DNA from: Pinus tabuliformis | Lineage: Eukaryota > Streptophyta > Pinopsida > Pinales > Pinaceae | Length of the DNA: 64,000 nucleotides | Reading direction: 5' to 3' | Assembly (NCBI GenBank): GCA_031772625.1 | Contig: CM062805.1 | Location: forward strand, 513,588,102 to 513,652,101 | Part shown: positions 35,353-47,145 of the stretch, one piece after another | Numbering within the stretch: the first letter of the stretch is position 1 | Layout of the letters: each line of letters starts with the position of its first letter | Program-made: the position numbers and the translations under genes | The notes under the pieces: generated by a model | What the model saw: only the letters and a program-made list of their open reading frames with translations | Database searches by the model: none | What the model was told of the DNA's origin: nothing

Positions 35353-36235
35353 AACATAATGAGTGGGCTCGAGTTTTTTTCCTTTCCCTTCATCGGGTGT
35401 TTTACCATTGTTTTCATTTCTTTCCTACTCAATTCTGTCACGAGGCTGCTTACATGTGGAAGCATTATGTCCATCTCTATTTTCATTGTATGCAATGAGA
35501 ATCAGACCTTTCTCCTTGGAAACGTCTTCCCCCCCTGCCTCTAAAATTATTCCTTCCTCTTCCTCTTAGATCACTTATTCCTCTAGAAAAATCTTGTGCA
35601 TGATTCTTCTCTTTTTGTGCAAGGTAGACAACTTCTTTAGAAGCCTGAGGAGATGTCTTCTTCCCAAAATCCTTCTCTCTTCAACAAACTTTTTCTTAAG
35701 GGATTCAAAGGTAATCTCCTTAAGTTTTCCACTTTATTGTAATGACTCAAGGTAATGTAAATAATTAGGATATATTTCCTTGACATAAGCTATGAGAGGA
35801 ATGTCTATTTCAACACCATTGAATTTCATGTCATGCATAATGTATCTTACTTACGATGCTAAGGCAAGAGGCTCATCATTTTTCAACTCAATATTGAACA
35901 ACTTAATCATCGATTGAACAAATTCAAGCTCAGAGTGTGATTCATACATTTCCTTCAACTTTTTTAAGGCTCCAAAATAATTTGAAAATGGTGAAATATG
36001 ATGACTCACCTTTTCATTTACTAACATTGTAATCAAGGCATAGGCCTTGTTTTTCTGGTTTTCCCAAATGGAAAGCTCCTTGTTTGAACTGGGTTTTTTA
36101 GGTTCATTATCTCCTTATCCTTCACAAAATCCTTTCCACAACTCATTAAAAATAAAATTATATTTTATCTTCTAGGACCACTCATGATAGTTCTCTTTGC
36201 TAGAGAGAACTACTCCGACAATGGAGATGAGTGAA
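35353..36235 (-). pseudogene. gag: gag of element B
   Basis: Copia Gag with the helix LVNEKVSHHISPFSNYF (35851-36036), the 'W..L...Y' style segment ALKKLKEMYESHSELEF, and a zinc knuckle remnant near 35420-35490 read as NRDGHNASTCKQPRDRIE, where the first cysteines are lost. The start lies near 36235 (element-strand ATGATGCATTCACTC). Confidence 0.72.
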
Positions 36236-37222
36236 TGCATCATAAAATCTGATCTTGGTCCAAAATTATAATACTTGCAATAAAATATTGATATCTTTAT
36301 AAATTCATTGGTTATGTGTTGAATTTTCTTTTTTTAACTAAGAGAATAAGCCCTTGATATTCCTCCAAACTCCACGCAATTTCATTGCAATATAATATAT
36401 GGCTTATAAAACAAAGGTGAACACCATATTCATAAAACAATATACCATATGCAATTTATGTACTTTCATATGACAAAATAACATTTTAAACACAACACGC
36501 ATCACTTAACAGCCCTTGTATTGACATCCTTTATGCGCACAAAAATTTAATAAGGTCTCACAAATAATCTTCAACCAGAAAAAATGGTAGTTCCTCGAGG
36601 GAAGCCCACTTATTAGTAGAACCTCTCACAATTTCATTTTTCTTTCTTATATGGTTATGAGAAAAAGGAAGGGATAAAAATATCAATTATATGTGTTGTT
36701 TCTCAAGGAAACACCAATTATTGATGATATATGAACTGAACCTACACATTCACCCACTATATTGGACTCTGCATATTCCTGTTCGCTCCACTCAAATGGC
36801 ACAAAAGTTGGAAATGGGAAAATCATAGTCGTTTTCTTTTTTTTATTTATTTCAAGTCGCTGTCAACACATTCTTCAACACATAAACATGCATTCAATGC
36901 ATTGACACTATGCCCAGCGCATGGTAGGATTGCCTCACCGGTTATTCATAGTGCTGGTTCACAAGGTAGCTTCACCACAAGCATACACAAGTTCATTGGG
37001 TTTTTAACCATAATTTAAACAACCAGTGTGTTCACCAAAATGAACGCAGAGATTCATCACTCAAATAAATGACAAATTCTACGTTCTCATGGTGTAATAA
37101 AAAATACTCTCATATTTTCATTCCACAGACTTTTGGGCTCAATTCAAAGGGACAAAGAGCATATGAAGAGAGAATATGTCAGAGAATCTAGGAGTTACTT
37201 GCAAAGAAAGATTAATTTTGGA
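36236..37222 (-). other. Long leader of element B between primer site and gag
   Basis: About 990 bp, AT-rich, without a recognised domain. A leader this long is unusual for copia; it may include an old insertion. Confidence 0.5.
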
Positions 37223-37239
37223 CCTGCACTCTGATACCA
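37223..37239 (-). other. Primer-binding site of element B
   Basis: Element-strand TGGTATCAGAGTGCAGG directly after the LTR end; it matches the initiator-Met tRNA 3' end for 11 bases. Confidence 0.88.
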
Positions 37240-37455
37240 TGTCAGGCCAGAAGTAACTCCAAGAATGAATTGTTATATTCATTTTGAGAAATATTTTATA
37301 TATACAAGGAGAGGGAGGCCATTGGGTTTTGTATACAAGGAGAGGGAGACCATTGGGTTTTGTCTCCCAATGTCTCTTCATCTTCCAACTTTCTTTATTT
37401 CTCTATTTACAATATTTGCATAGGATTTCCTAATCCCAAAGATTAGGTGTCAATA
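37240..37455 (-). repeat. 5' LTR of element B (216 bp)
   Basis: Plus-strand TGTCAGGCC..GGTGTCAATA (the last dinucleotides decayed from CA). It holds a private 31-bp tandem duplication starting at 37302 and 37333 (ATACAAGGAGAGGGAG), explaining most of its extra length over the 3' LTR. Confidence 0.87.
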
Positions 37456-37460
37456 CTTTC
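37456..37460. repeat. Right target-site duplication of element B (CTTTC)
   Basis: Matches 24040-24044. Confidence 0.85.
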
Positions 37461-38372
37461 ACTCTCAATTAATTTAACAATACTGACATTTCTGGAGTCT
37501 TCTTCACCATTCTTATGTGGTTAAAAAATTTCCATCAATAATTGGGGTTGACGTGGAATACTCTCAAACTATGGTGGTTAAAATAGCAAGGTCAACGTTT
37601 TGGTGGCATAATTTTTTCACACATAATATAATGAGGAAATTGTTGCACCATTGCAAAGCTATCTATGTGTATAATAGTGACAATATGTGGATTAATAAAA
37701 AACAAATTTCTACCCCCCAAAAAATCCTATTTTATGCCTCAAATTACTTCTAGAATATTTCAAACCCAAAATTTCCAAAATGGGTGCCGCCGGTAAAAAT
37801 GGTCTTGTGATATTGTTCCTCCACCTTTTACAATATGAATGCATCAATATGGATCAAAAATAGTATAATGATCCAATATATATAAAACCTATTAGTTCCT
37901 AGATCGACCTAAGGCTAAAGGAAGGCAGATCTAGGGTAACATCAAACCACGCTTAACCTGGTAGCTAACCCTACCAGGTCAGGAGAGGGCTCTCTCCTTG
38001 ACAATCTCAATTAGAATATGGAAACTAGGGCTTGAGATGACTGAAATGAATGCTGATTTTAGGCTAGGTATAGTAGATTAGGGTTTCTAGTTTAATTTTA
38101 GGTTTTGGTTGCTGGATCAATTAGAGAAGGTAGATTGGATCCAGGATATCAACTCAGGGATACAGTCATGTCCTGTGGGGCAGGGTAGACAAGAGCTTAT
38201 GTACAAGCAAAGAATTGAGATGGTAGAGTAAGATTTCCGGGGAGTTGAGGAGGGCACAAGAAACTATGAATCCTCCTCAAACAGTTGAAAACATTGAAAA
38301 CTAAATGCAATCCCAAGACAAAGCATTGTAAATCTAGTGTATTCTGTCTATTCACCTTGATTCATTTAGTTT

Positions 38373-38420
<48 letters not shown>

Positions 38421-38924
38421 TGGATACATATAAAACATTAGAAAAACTCATTACAAAGAAGAAACAATACATAAAATCACAGTCTCAAGAATCCCACAAA
38501 AATAGCTGTGAAACCTAGTTCTATTCCTTGCCAACTACTAATACATAATGTTCAGTGAGTCCAACACTTCTGCCAAAGTCCAACCCTTACAAATGAATCA
38601 AAAAGTACGTGATATATGCAAGGAAACTACTCAAGCTAGCTATCAGGGTTGAATCCATGAGAAGAGGGGTGGCTTCAACCATATCTAAACTAAGAACAGG
38701 AATATAGGCAATGGAACAACTTGCCTCCAAAACCATGGAAACTAATTCATTCAGTTCAAAACCACCTTTGACTTGATGTATCTACCCTATTAAGTGTTTT
38801 ACATCCATAATTACATCAAATTGCATCATTCACCATGATAATTTCACCAAGAGATCAAGAAAAAGTCAATTGTAGAGAAAACTAGGCGAAATCTGGAAAA
38901 ACAAGCAAAACTGGCAAAATTCAT
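37461..38924. other. Unassigned sequence with a GA microsatellite
   Basis: No domain recognised; a 79-residue plus-strand frame at 37517-37753 resembles nothing I know. A small perfect inverted repeat CCTGGTAG/CTACCAGG lies at about 37958-37980. Confidence 0.4.
38376..38418. repeat. (GA)n microsatellite
   Basis: About 21 uninterrupted AG units. Confidence 0.95.
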
Positions 38925-39110
38925 CCTATGCGCAGTGATTTTTCTAGGCCAATTTTGGAAGGTTTCTCGGAGTCCAAATCAGGTACAGGATAGCTCGTTG
39001 GAAATCTTGATGAGTCTACTTTCTAGAACAATTTGAATTTCTAAATTTTGAGTCCATTTTCCCCTCCAAAAATTGATTCTCCCAAGACTACTTCCTGTGT
39101 GGAAAAAAAA
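38925..39110. repeat. Diverged module, copy 1 (related to 40330-40745)
   Basis: Contains TATGCGCAGTG, GGAAGGTTTCTCGGAGTCCAA, GCTCGTTGGAAAT and GAGTCTACTTTCTAGAACA. The same succession with substitutions recurs at 40390-40580. No coding function is apparent. Confidence 0.6.
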
Positions 39111-39639
39111 GTGGCAGAGAGGGCACTTTTTGGGTGTTTTTTGCCCTTTTGGAGACCTAAAACTTTTCAAAAATTCTCAGCCATTTCTGAGCTTCCATAT
39201 TTTTCCATGCTGATTCCAAAAATATAAAAAAATTTGCAAATGGATGCCCCCACTAACGCTGTGAACCTGCTGAAAAAACCTGTTTTTTGCATTAAAATTT
39301 CAAAATTGACAAAAATTTCTCCAAATTTCTTGAAATTTGGCATGATTGATCCTTGTTAAGTGCTTTTATGAGCCAATGATGCTTCAGCCAAGATCTTGAG
39401 TTTAACTTGCTCTTTTTGGCTCCTCAAAGCTCTTTTTAGCTTGGCCTTTAGCCTCTTTGTCGTTGCATTACAAATCTTTTTCCTTGATGATCAAATATTT
39501 GACACTCCTTGGATTTTGAGCATCCAAATCCATGAAACTCACCTCTTGTGCCACCTCATGGTCCACAAGGACAAAATCTCCATAATTACTGTCCATTGGC
39601 TTGATTGACTATAAATGCTAGTGACGAAAGAAAGGTAGT

Positions 39640-40090
39640 GTGGGTGAATGATGAGTATGAAGAGATTTTTAAAAGAAATGGAATGAGTGGGATGAGACAG
39701 GGATATGAGTGACATTTGATGTGATGTAGGGTTTGAGGGAATAGGGTATGAAGGGGATGACTAGGGTTTTGGGAATTTAGGGAATATGATTTCAGGGATA
39801 GTGTAAAGTTTGTGTATGTGAAGTAGGGTTTGGGAGTTTTATGTGTGGGAATGGGATGTATATAGGATAGGGTTTTATATGGAGGGTATGAGGTTTTGGG
39901 ATAGTGTAGGGTTAGGGTATAGGGTTATGTATGTAAGTAGAGTTTTATGGAAGTGTATATGAGGGAATGAGAATGGGAATGTGTGTAGGGGTATATATGG
40001 AGGGTAGGGTTTGTATGTAGTGTTTGAGAATTGGGAAAATCGATGAAAGGAATGAGGTTTTAGGGAGTAGTGAATGAAGGAAATCAAATA
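39640..40090. repeat. G-rich low-complexity region with TAGGGTTT-like words
   Basis: The plus strand is strongly purine/GT-biased with many GGG runs. TAGGGTTT or TAGGGTTA occurs at about 39727, 39763, 39824, 39868, 39907 and 40005, irregularly spaced. It could be a very decayed telomere-type array or simple sequence. Confidence 0.5.
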
Positions 40091-40329
40091 GCAATAAATA
40101 AGTGAACTTTCAAAATCTATGAGACAGTTTTGAGGAAAAATAGGGTTTAGTTTTTGAGAGATGAAAATGACAAAAACTGATGAAAAAACCCTTTTTTAAT
40201 CAGATGGAGGGCTTTACTTACTTGACAAGAGGCCAATTTAGAAATTTGAGGAAAATTAGAATGATTTGGATTAGTTTGGAGGTCACTAGCCAAGTGTACA
40301 ATGCCCTCACATAGGTGCAAAACGACTTT

Positions 40330-40745
40330 TATATGCACAACACCAGTGTAAATTTACACTCGAAACCTGCCACAAGTGTGCAACGCCTTTTCTATGCGCA
40401 GTGCCGGTTGCCAAGTGCACAACACCTTTTTGCAGACCACTTTTGGAGGCTTTACCTATGTCCAAATTAGGCGCGTGATGGTTCGTTGGAAATATTATCG
40501 AGTCTACTTTCCAGAACATCTTGAATTTTCCAATTTGGGGGTCATTTTCCCTGTCAAATTCCAATATCCCAAGACTGGTCAAAATGTGCAAAATGAGGCT
40601 GCCTAAATGTACAGTGTTGTTGCAGTCAAATTTTGAAGGCCTTACACAACTCAAAATTGAGCTCATGATAGCTCATTGGAAATATCTTGGTGTCTATTTA
40701 TCATTTGACTCATAAAGAAAGTCATTTGGCCAACCACGCTAGGAT
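40330..40745. repeat. Diverged modules, copies 2 and 3
   Basis: Copy 2 (about 40390-40605) and copy 3 (about 40606-40745) repeat the pattern of 38925-39110: a 'GCACAGTG/GTACAGTG' word, then TTTTGGAGGC or TTTTGAAGGC, TCATGATAGCTC or GTGATGGTTCG, TTGGAAAT and GTCTA. The upstream part has several GTGCACAACGCC-like iterations. Confidence 0.55.
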
Positions 40746-41989
40746 AAATCTTGATTTTCCCAAGGTCACTCCAGAGGTGCAGCAATCCTCTTGAGGCCAA
40801 TGATGGTTTCAAAATTTCTCCAAAACCGAGAAACCTGTGTAAAAACTAAAAGATATTTTTCTTCTTGGGTCAATGATGGACAAAAACCTCTCTCACTTTT
40901 GTCAAATTCATCTTTTCTTGCTCAGAAACATAGTTTGAAGAAAACCTATCCTGATATGTGGAATTGGGGATTGGTAGAAATGAAGGGAAATGAAGGGGAT
41001 GAGGTGCTTCTAAATTATTGAGAAATTTTTTTGAAGTAGGGAGGGATGTTAGGAAGCATGGAAAAGTGTAATTTCAAAGATTTAGTGAGGGGAAGGGGTC
41101 AGAAAGGGCAAAACACGGACCTAACCTAGAAAATTGTCAAATTGTAGCAATAAGCTAGGGTTTGTGAGAAAATGACGAATTTGAGGGATAACAGTGATGG
41201 GAATTGTTTAATAAGGTATAATATCGATAGGGGAAGGTGTATGAACATTAGGACACAAGTTTTGTTGATCATTTGGCCATCCAAGAAAAAATACCTTCAA
41301 AACCCTAGGAGAGGGAAATGGGCCTTACCCAAGTACAACTGAAGCACGAACAAGGTGTAAAATGACCCATTGGAACCTGAAATGATGATAACTCTTTGAA
41401 TGATGGTACACTTAGCCAAATGGTGAGACACTTGGAAAACTTTGGAAAACAAATCCTAGACCTAAGACCTGGTGATCAAATTTTACTTGAAGACTCACTG
41501 AAATGACAAAATTTGACTTTGACACCCTAAGACCACTTTGTAAGAGCATGTTTGATCATTGGTGGAAGGCTTCAAAGACTGACACTAACAAAACCTATGC
41601 ATTTTGTGATTTGTTTCCCCAAAAGTGTTTACTTTGAGAGGTGATGAAATTTGTTCTCCATCTTCTCTTAGGTGTACCATTTAACTTTCCTTGGAAGTTG
41701 TCCTTTCAAAAAAAAAATTGCAAAGGTAATGTTTCCCCTATATTATAACTATATAATTCTTCTACAAATTGTATCATGTATTAACTCTTACGGAGCATAT
41801 GTTGCAAAATCTTATATAAAAGGAATGACCCATTCCTCTACCTTGTTTGGCCTCGACGACTCACAGAGTTTTAGATTCTCTACATTTACCACCAAATAAA
41901 TGTGCATGTATCGGCTAAGATAATTATATATTTTTCACCCCCAACCTTTTCCAGTATCTCGAAGGAACCATATCATAGAGCCTTTATTT
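40746..41989. other. Unassigned sequence
   Basis: Nothing beyond short frames; no repeat boundary or domain recognised. Confidence 0.4.
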
Positions 41990-42029
41990 TCTTAACAGTA
42001 CCCTATAGTCTCTCATTATTCAACTATAC

Positions 42030-42307
42030 TAATACTTTATGATTCTCCCACCTTGAAGGACTTCCCTATTTTGTGTTGATCATGTCCAACCTTGTAATTT
42101 TCTTCTATCTTCTACAACATATCCTATACCTATCGATGGATAATCTTCTCAATAAATTTTTATGTCAGTAAGGCATCCCTCATAAGATGTCCCCTCACTT
42201 CTCCTTTCTACTCATATGAAATATCCAAAGGTGAAGGTGGAAGATATCCAAAACAAGTTTCAATCGAGTACTTACTGATAGAAGTGCCAATTATTTTGTT
42301 ATAAAAT

Positions 42308-42356
<49 letters not shown>

Positions 42357-43200
42357 ATTTATTTTTCTTTAGTTTTTGGATGCTTCTGATTATAACCCCC
42401 TCAAATGTTGCACCAAAGTCTTGTTCACTACTTCTATTTTCCCATTTGTCTATGGATGGAATGTTGTAGACCTCTTCAACATCACATCCATATTATCTTG
42501 CAATTTGGTCCAAACTAGAATATGAAATCATTCATACCTATTTGAAATAATGCTCCTTTGTATCCCAAAATGCACCAAAAATTGTCCAAAGAACAAGTTT
42601 TTTTCTTCTTTTTTTCTAATGGTATTCTTACGGGACATCATAATACACACCTTGTTGTACATGTCAACTAACACACATAGGTAATTATTTCTCTTCCTAG
42701 TTGTTGGTAAACCTACCATAATGTCCATGGAATATTTTCCCAAGGATGACTGGGTACAAGAAAGTGATGATATAGACTTTGTTTCATTTTACAAGACTTT
42801 CTAGTATAACAAAGCATGCATCCTCTGATAAGCTTATCTACTTGTTAGTTCATCTTGGGCCAAAATGCATACCTCTACAACTTGACCAATGTCACCAATG
42901 TGCCCTATCACAATCGAAGCGTGAGACTCTCTAATCAACTACAGTCGCTCACCATTAGGAACACATAACATGTATGTGCTATATAGTAACCCATCCTAGA
43001 GATGGTATTCTATTGTGTTCTCACCATTATGTGCATCAATTTGGCTCTACAACCATTGCAACTCCTCCTTGAAGTCCTCATCATCTAAATATACCTATCT
43101 GTATGAATCATGAATGAATGGATCCATGTGAATCCAAGTTTCCAAAGCTATGATATTTTATTTGGGTGGCCTTAAAAACATATCATCCAACTTGTTTGGG
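42030..43200 (-). pseudogene. Integrase of the eroded gypsy element
   Basis: GKYSMDIMVGLPTTRKRNN with the first catalytic Asp kept (42528-42743), HFGIQRSIISNRYE with the second Asp position changed to Asn, then KRSTTFHP and NGKIEVVNKTLVQHLRG with Glu kept. ETCFGYLPPSP follows at about 42235-42275. A (TA)n run has expanded inside the domain at 42310-42354. Confidence 0.75.
42310..42354. repeat. (TA)n microsatellite within the integrase remnant
   Basis: About 22 TA units. Confidence 0.95.
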
Positions 43201-43259
43201 TTTCCCTTTTTACGGTTGATCACTAAAGGAAACTATTGTTGAAACCCTATCCACTTGTA

Positions 43260-44420
43260 ATTCCTAGTTTTCTATATCTACTCTTGGCCTGCAAGTATTA
43301 TAGGGGCTAGTAATTTATGTGGTTTACTATGTCCTTTCCCATCCGATTATGTTTCCACTAATTTCCAGCTTGCACTATGGCATATAATTCCTTATCACAT
43401 GTAGGGTAGTTGAGAACCACCCCATAGAATAACTAAGGACAATAACACATATTTCTTCCTCGCTACATCAAGGACAATCCCATATCATATCCCTTGACAT
43501 CTATCTTTGCTTCAAAGGGATGATGCAATTTTTGTAATATCAAATACTAGTTCTTAGATAATCTTCTTCTTTAACTCCGCAAATGTCCTTTTCTCACCGT
43601 TCCCCCCTAAAACGTTTGTCCACTAATTTTTATGGATTGGATTTGTGTTGATACTACTTGAAATGATGATATGAATTATCTCATGTACTATAATGCCCTA
43701 ATGAAACTCCTAACCTAAAAAATTTTAGTTTGAAATGACCACTGCATGATGGCCTCAATCTTGGAAAGATCTATCTTTAGCTCTCATCCACCTATCACAC
43801 ACCCTAGATACACCAAACACTATTGTCAAAACTCACTCTTCTTGAGATATTCCAGTAGGTGGTGCTTCTTAAATGTATCTATAACCTACATTAAGTGTGA
43901 TATTTACTCCTATCAGGTAGCAATGTATAGAATTATATCATCTAGATATATAATGATGAATGGATCTATAGAATGGCACAATATGTCATTCAATAACCTC
44001 ATAAATGTAGCTAGTGCATTACATTGGTGAAACAAAATGACTAACCACTATTACATATCTTGCCTATTTTTAAAATGAAGTCTTTGAATATCTTCCTTTT
44101 AGAATCAAACCTTTTGATATGTAGAATTTGAGTCCATCTTGGTGAAGTATTTGGATTGCTACAATTGAACCAGTAGATCATTTATCCTAGGCACGTGTTA
44201 ACTATTCCTGGGAATAATTTTGTTTAATTCTCTGTAATCAATATACATCCACCAAGTCCCATCCTTGTTTGGCACAATGATGATGGGTGAGCCGCATGGT
44301 GAGGTACTTGGTTGAATGACACATTGTTTAAAATGATGAAACTTCTTCTTCACCTCACTTGCTTTTATAACGAACTACCTACATAGCCTAATGTTTGGCA
44401 ATGAAGATTCCAGAAGAAGA
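43260..44420 (-). pseudogene. RT and RNase H of the eroded gypsy element
   Basis: RNase H: PFEAKIDVKGYDMG and NYPTCDKELYAIVQA (43370-43520). RT: YLDDIILY at about 43940, VYLGCVIGG and ELKIDLSKIEAIMQW at 43750-43800, with a conserved 'GSPIVLV..DGTW' equivalent at about 44250-44300. Dense stops. Confidence 0.72.
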
Positions 44421-45310
44421 TGGATCTCATGCTCCAGTTCCCTCTTGGATGGTATCCCATTAGGCTCCTAGAACACACCCCTCTATGCCTATAGAATCCC
44501 TTTCATTTATTGTTTCTACTCCTTATTACACCCCTCCAAGGATGAATTTTCTCTCACTAACTCTTTTATAGACTGAATTTCTCTTGAAAATAGTAAAACA
44601 TACTTCTTTCAAGAAATGAATAGTTTATTGACATGGTTGGTACTTAACAATGAAAATTTGGAATTGCCCCTATGTGAATTGATAGTGAAGGATTTTCCAT
44701 CCTAGATGAGGCTATATGGGTTGGCTCTCTACATGAAGATTGGATCTTACATATACATGTAGGGACTTCCAAACACCACTCCGCATACATAAAAGGGGAA
44801 TACATCTAATTCTACTTCATTAATAAAATCAATATCAATGGAAAATATAATTTTCCACTATTTGGTTACATTTATTTCTACATCCTTATTCACCTATGTT
44901 AATGGATATGGGATTGGATGATCATGAACTTCCAATCCCAATTTTTTGACTAGCTCTATCGTAATGAGATTATGCTATGATATTGAGTGAAACAGAGCAT
45001 CAATATTTGTCTTCTTTACTTATATCTATATGGAAGAGTCTAGTATTTTTGTTCTCTTCATGTTACCAAAGCCTACTTAAATTCACCCCCTTCTGTATTG
45101 ATGTATATACAATATTTTGGTCCATGTCCAGGTTTCTTTCCATTGAATTACTTAAATATGTGGCCATGATATTTTTCTTCTTAGTATCCTTATTTTTATT
45201 CTTTAGTTTCAACTATGGATTCAACTTCCAACACTTCTCTTGTGTATGATTGTCAATCTTACAAGGGTTGCAATGGTCACTAGGATATTCATATTGGTGT
45301 TTTGTGACTA

Positions 45311-46050
45311 CTATCCTTTTGTCCTGCCCCACTTTCCACTTTTTCTCCCCCTCCTTGGAAGCTTGTTGGTGCTCTTTCTACTTTCACCCACTTGATTTCT
45401 CTTTCCTTTGCCTATGTTCTCTAGGTATTTTACATGTACACATGCCTCATCCATTGATCTACGCTTCCACGACATCACTTTATTTCGCAGATAGTTATGG
45501 ATACCCCCAATATAGTTGAGAATTTTGTATGGATTTTTTGAATAGATACCCACTATTATGATCATGCTTGTAAATTATGTAGTGCATTCCTACACACTCT
45601 ACCCATATCTTTGCCTAAAGTAATGCCACTATATACATTGGTATTCTACATGCTTAATAGGGTAAAATTATTACTTTATGAGGGTTTTTAATTCTTCCCA
45701 CATAGTCATTTGAGGATCTCCCTCTAACCTGAAGGTCTCCATGTTGATCCACGAGGTTAGGGCTTAACATTCTAATTTTAACCGAGCAAACAAATTTTTG
45801 GGTTCTTCCCTTATATGGTGAACACTAAAATAAACTTATAATTGTTGCAACTAGCGATTTAACTTTATGGAATCAATATCACCTTAATATGGCTTTATTT
45901 AAACCTTCTCTTCCACTTTAAATAGGGACTATGAATTGTTCATGATGCTTGAATTGGATTGATTGTTTTCAATTTTTTTCTTATACTTCCTCTCTAGTTC
46001 TTCTTGATCTGTTTGACCTCAATGTTAAAGCCCCAATATTCTCCAAATAG
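45311..46050 (-). pseudogene. gag of the eroded gypsy element
   Basis: The open piece 45311-45565 reads NYIGGIHNYLRNKVMSWKR then DEACVHVKYLENIGKGKRNQ, parallel to the Gag of element C (KYIGGLHSYMRHTILMFNP; DEVFVQATHLEARGKNGN). Upstream parts are frame-shifted. Confidence 0.7.
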
Positions 46051-46627
46051 CTCAAGCTTATTATTTAACGTTGTCGTAAGAAGGATTGCATTACCATTTA
46101 TATCTACACATTGTCCATCCAATCACGCAAACCTATCCTTTGCGAGATCTTGAGGGTTATTAACATATTCATTGGCCATGGATGAGGCTTTGTCAATTTC
46201 ATCTTAGCCAATAAGGACTTCCTGTAAATCCCCACAATATACCTAAAACAACACACTCTCATACCAATATGATTTGTAAATTGTTGTGGATATCCCACTA
46301 GATAGTTGATTACAATAAATGTAATGAAAGTATACTTTAAGATGAATTCTTGGAAGAGAGCTATCCTTTTTTAATTTAGTTTGTTCAATGCTTTGGGTTG
46401 ACACTCCACCCATCATTAGGGACATAAAATCTTTGAGATTACATGAATAGGTGTCACTAGGAGAATAAACAAAATGGGCAAGAAATTAGCCATTATGAAA
46501 ATTTTGAGTAAATTATTAAAAAGTGTTGAAAATAAATCAAATTTCTTGAAACATTGGACAAACTAAATTCAAAAGCACATTTATAATAGGAAATTTCATC
46601 TTACAATATGAATAATTGTGAAAATTT

Positions 46628-46725
46628 GCATAAGAAATTATACTTGAAATCCAAAATCTATGCTATGAGGGTTAATTTCTCCTTATATTTCTAGATTTAT
46701 TTATTATTTTGTTATGCTTATATAT
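46628..46725. repeat. Dispersed ~97-bp repeat (second copy at 23597-23693)
   Basis: Shared blocks GAAATTATA, AAAATCTATRCTATGAGGGTTAA, ATTTATTATT/ATTAATTATT and GTTAYGCTTATRTAT, in the same order and spacing. It ends just before the cullin-like fragment. Confidence 0.6.
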
Positions 46726-46779
46726 TAGCCCGTTGGAGGGAAATGTCAACTTTGAGGTGGCTTTGGAGGAGAGAGTGGT

Positions 46780-47145
46780 TATTTACACTATCGTCTACTA
46801 TCTGTGAAGTCAAAAATTCCCGGAGAAACCATGTTGTGGACAACTCTATAATAGATAAGGCTACTTCAAAGAGGGAAGATAAAACTTTCCATGCCACTGC
46901 TGAATGAGAAGAAAAAATCACCTGAGGATATTAACAAGGACAGACGTTTTCGCATTGATTCATTTATAGTATGGATTATGAAGGCCAAAAAATGTTTACA
47001 TTACAAAATACTTGTGAGTGAATGTGCTCAGGAACTTGAAGGGCTATTTAGGGTAGATTTCATGGAAATTAAAAGGTGGATTGAATATTTGATTGAAAGG
47101 GAGTTCTTGGAATGAGACAAAAAAAGAAGTTGATTTGTTAAGATA
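46780..47145 (+). pseudogene. Cullin C-terminal (neddylation) domain fragment, CUL1-like
   Basis: The open frame 46891-47115 reads LNEKKKSPEDINKDRRFRID, IVWIMKAKKCLHYKILVSEC, ELEGLFRVDFMEIKRWIEYL and IEREFLE. This aligns with the end of plant CUL1-type cullins, the E3 ligase scaffolds modified by NEDD8 (known pattern: basic 'EKKK..EDVDKDRR', 'IVRIMKSRK', 'IKKRIE.LI.R.YLERDK'). The modified Lys of the IMK motif is kept (codon 46981-46983) while the preceding Arg is Trp. Homology continues upstream as GKIKLS and probably further to about 46780. After REFLE comes TGA where cullins have Arg (a CGA to TGA change), then DKKRS and another stop. No promoter, other exons or intron borders are visible. 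It is a gene fragment, by retrocopying, transduplication or loss of a host gene. Confidence 0.85.

Larger units (their letters stand above)
24045..37455 (-). mobile_element. Element B: Ty1/copia retrotransposon, split by element C
   Basis: Minus-strand element of 13.4 kb including the 7.8-kb insertion, so about 5.6 kb on its own. Short LTRs lie at 37240-37455 (5') and 24045-24230 (3'), with CTTTC duplications outside. The initiator-Met-type primer site is at 37223-37239 and the polypurine tract at 24231-24242. The order gag, protease, integrase, RT, RNase H is the copia order. The integrase coding region is interrupted by element C. Many stops and frameshifts show it is long dead. Confidence 0.92.
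41990..46270 (-). mobile_element. Eroded Ty3/gypsy element related to C
   Basis: Integrase, RNase H, RT and gag pieces follow one another on the minus strand from left to right in reverse order, with stops and frameshifts throughout. A worn primer site (TGGTATGAGAGTG, element strand) at 46256-46268 marks the 5' end of the internal region. LTRs could not be delimited. Wording of the motifs (ETCFGYLPPSP, TTFHP, YLDDIILY) is close to element C. Confidence 0.8.

Noticed and set aside
37517-37753. 78-codon plus-strand frame
   Set aside because: No similarity I recognise and no supporting context; left as unassigned.
39640-40090. True interstitial telomere array
   Set aside because: TAGGGTTT words are irregularly spaced and never form consecutive perfect units, so only low-complexity similarity can be claimed.
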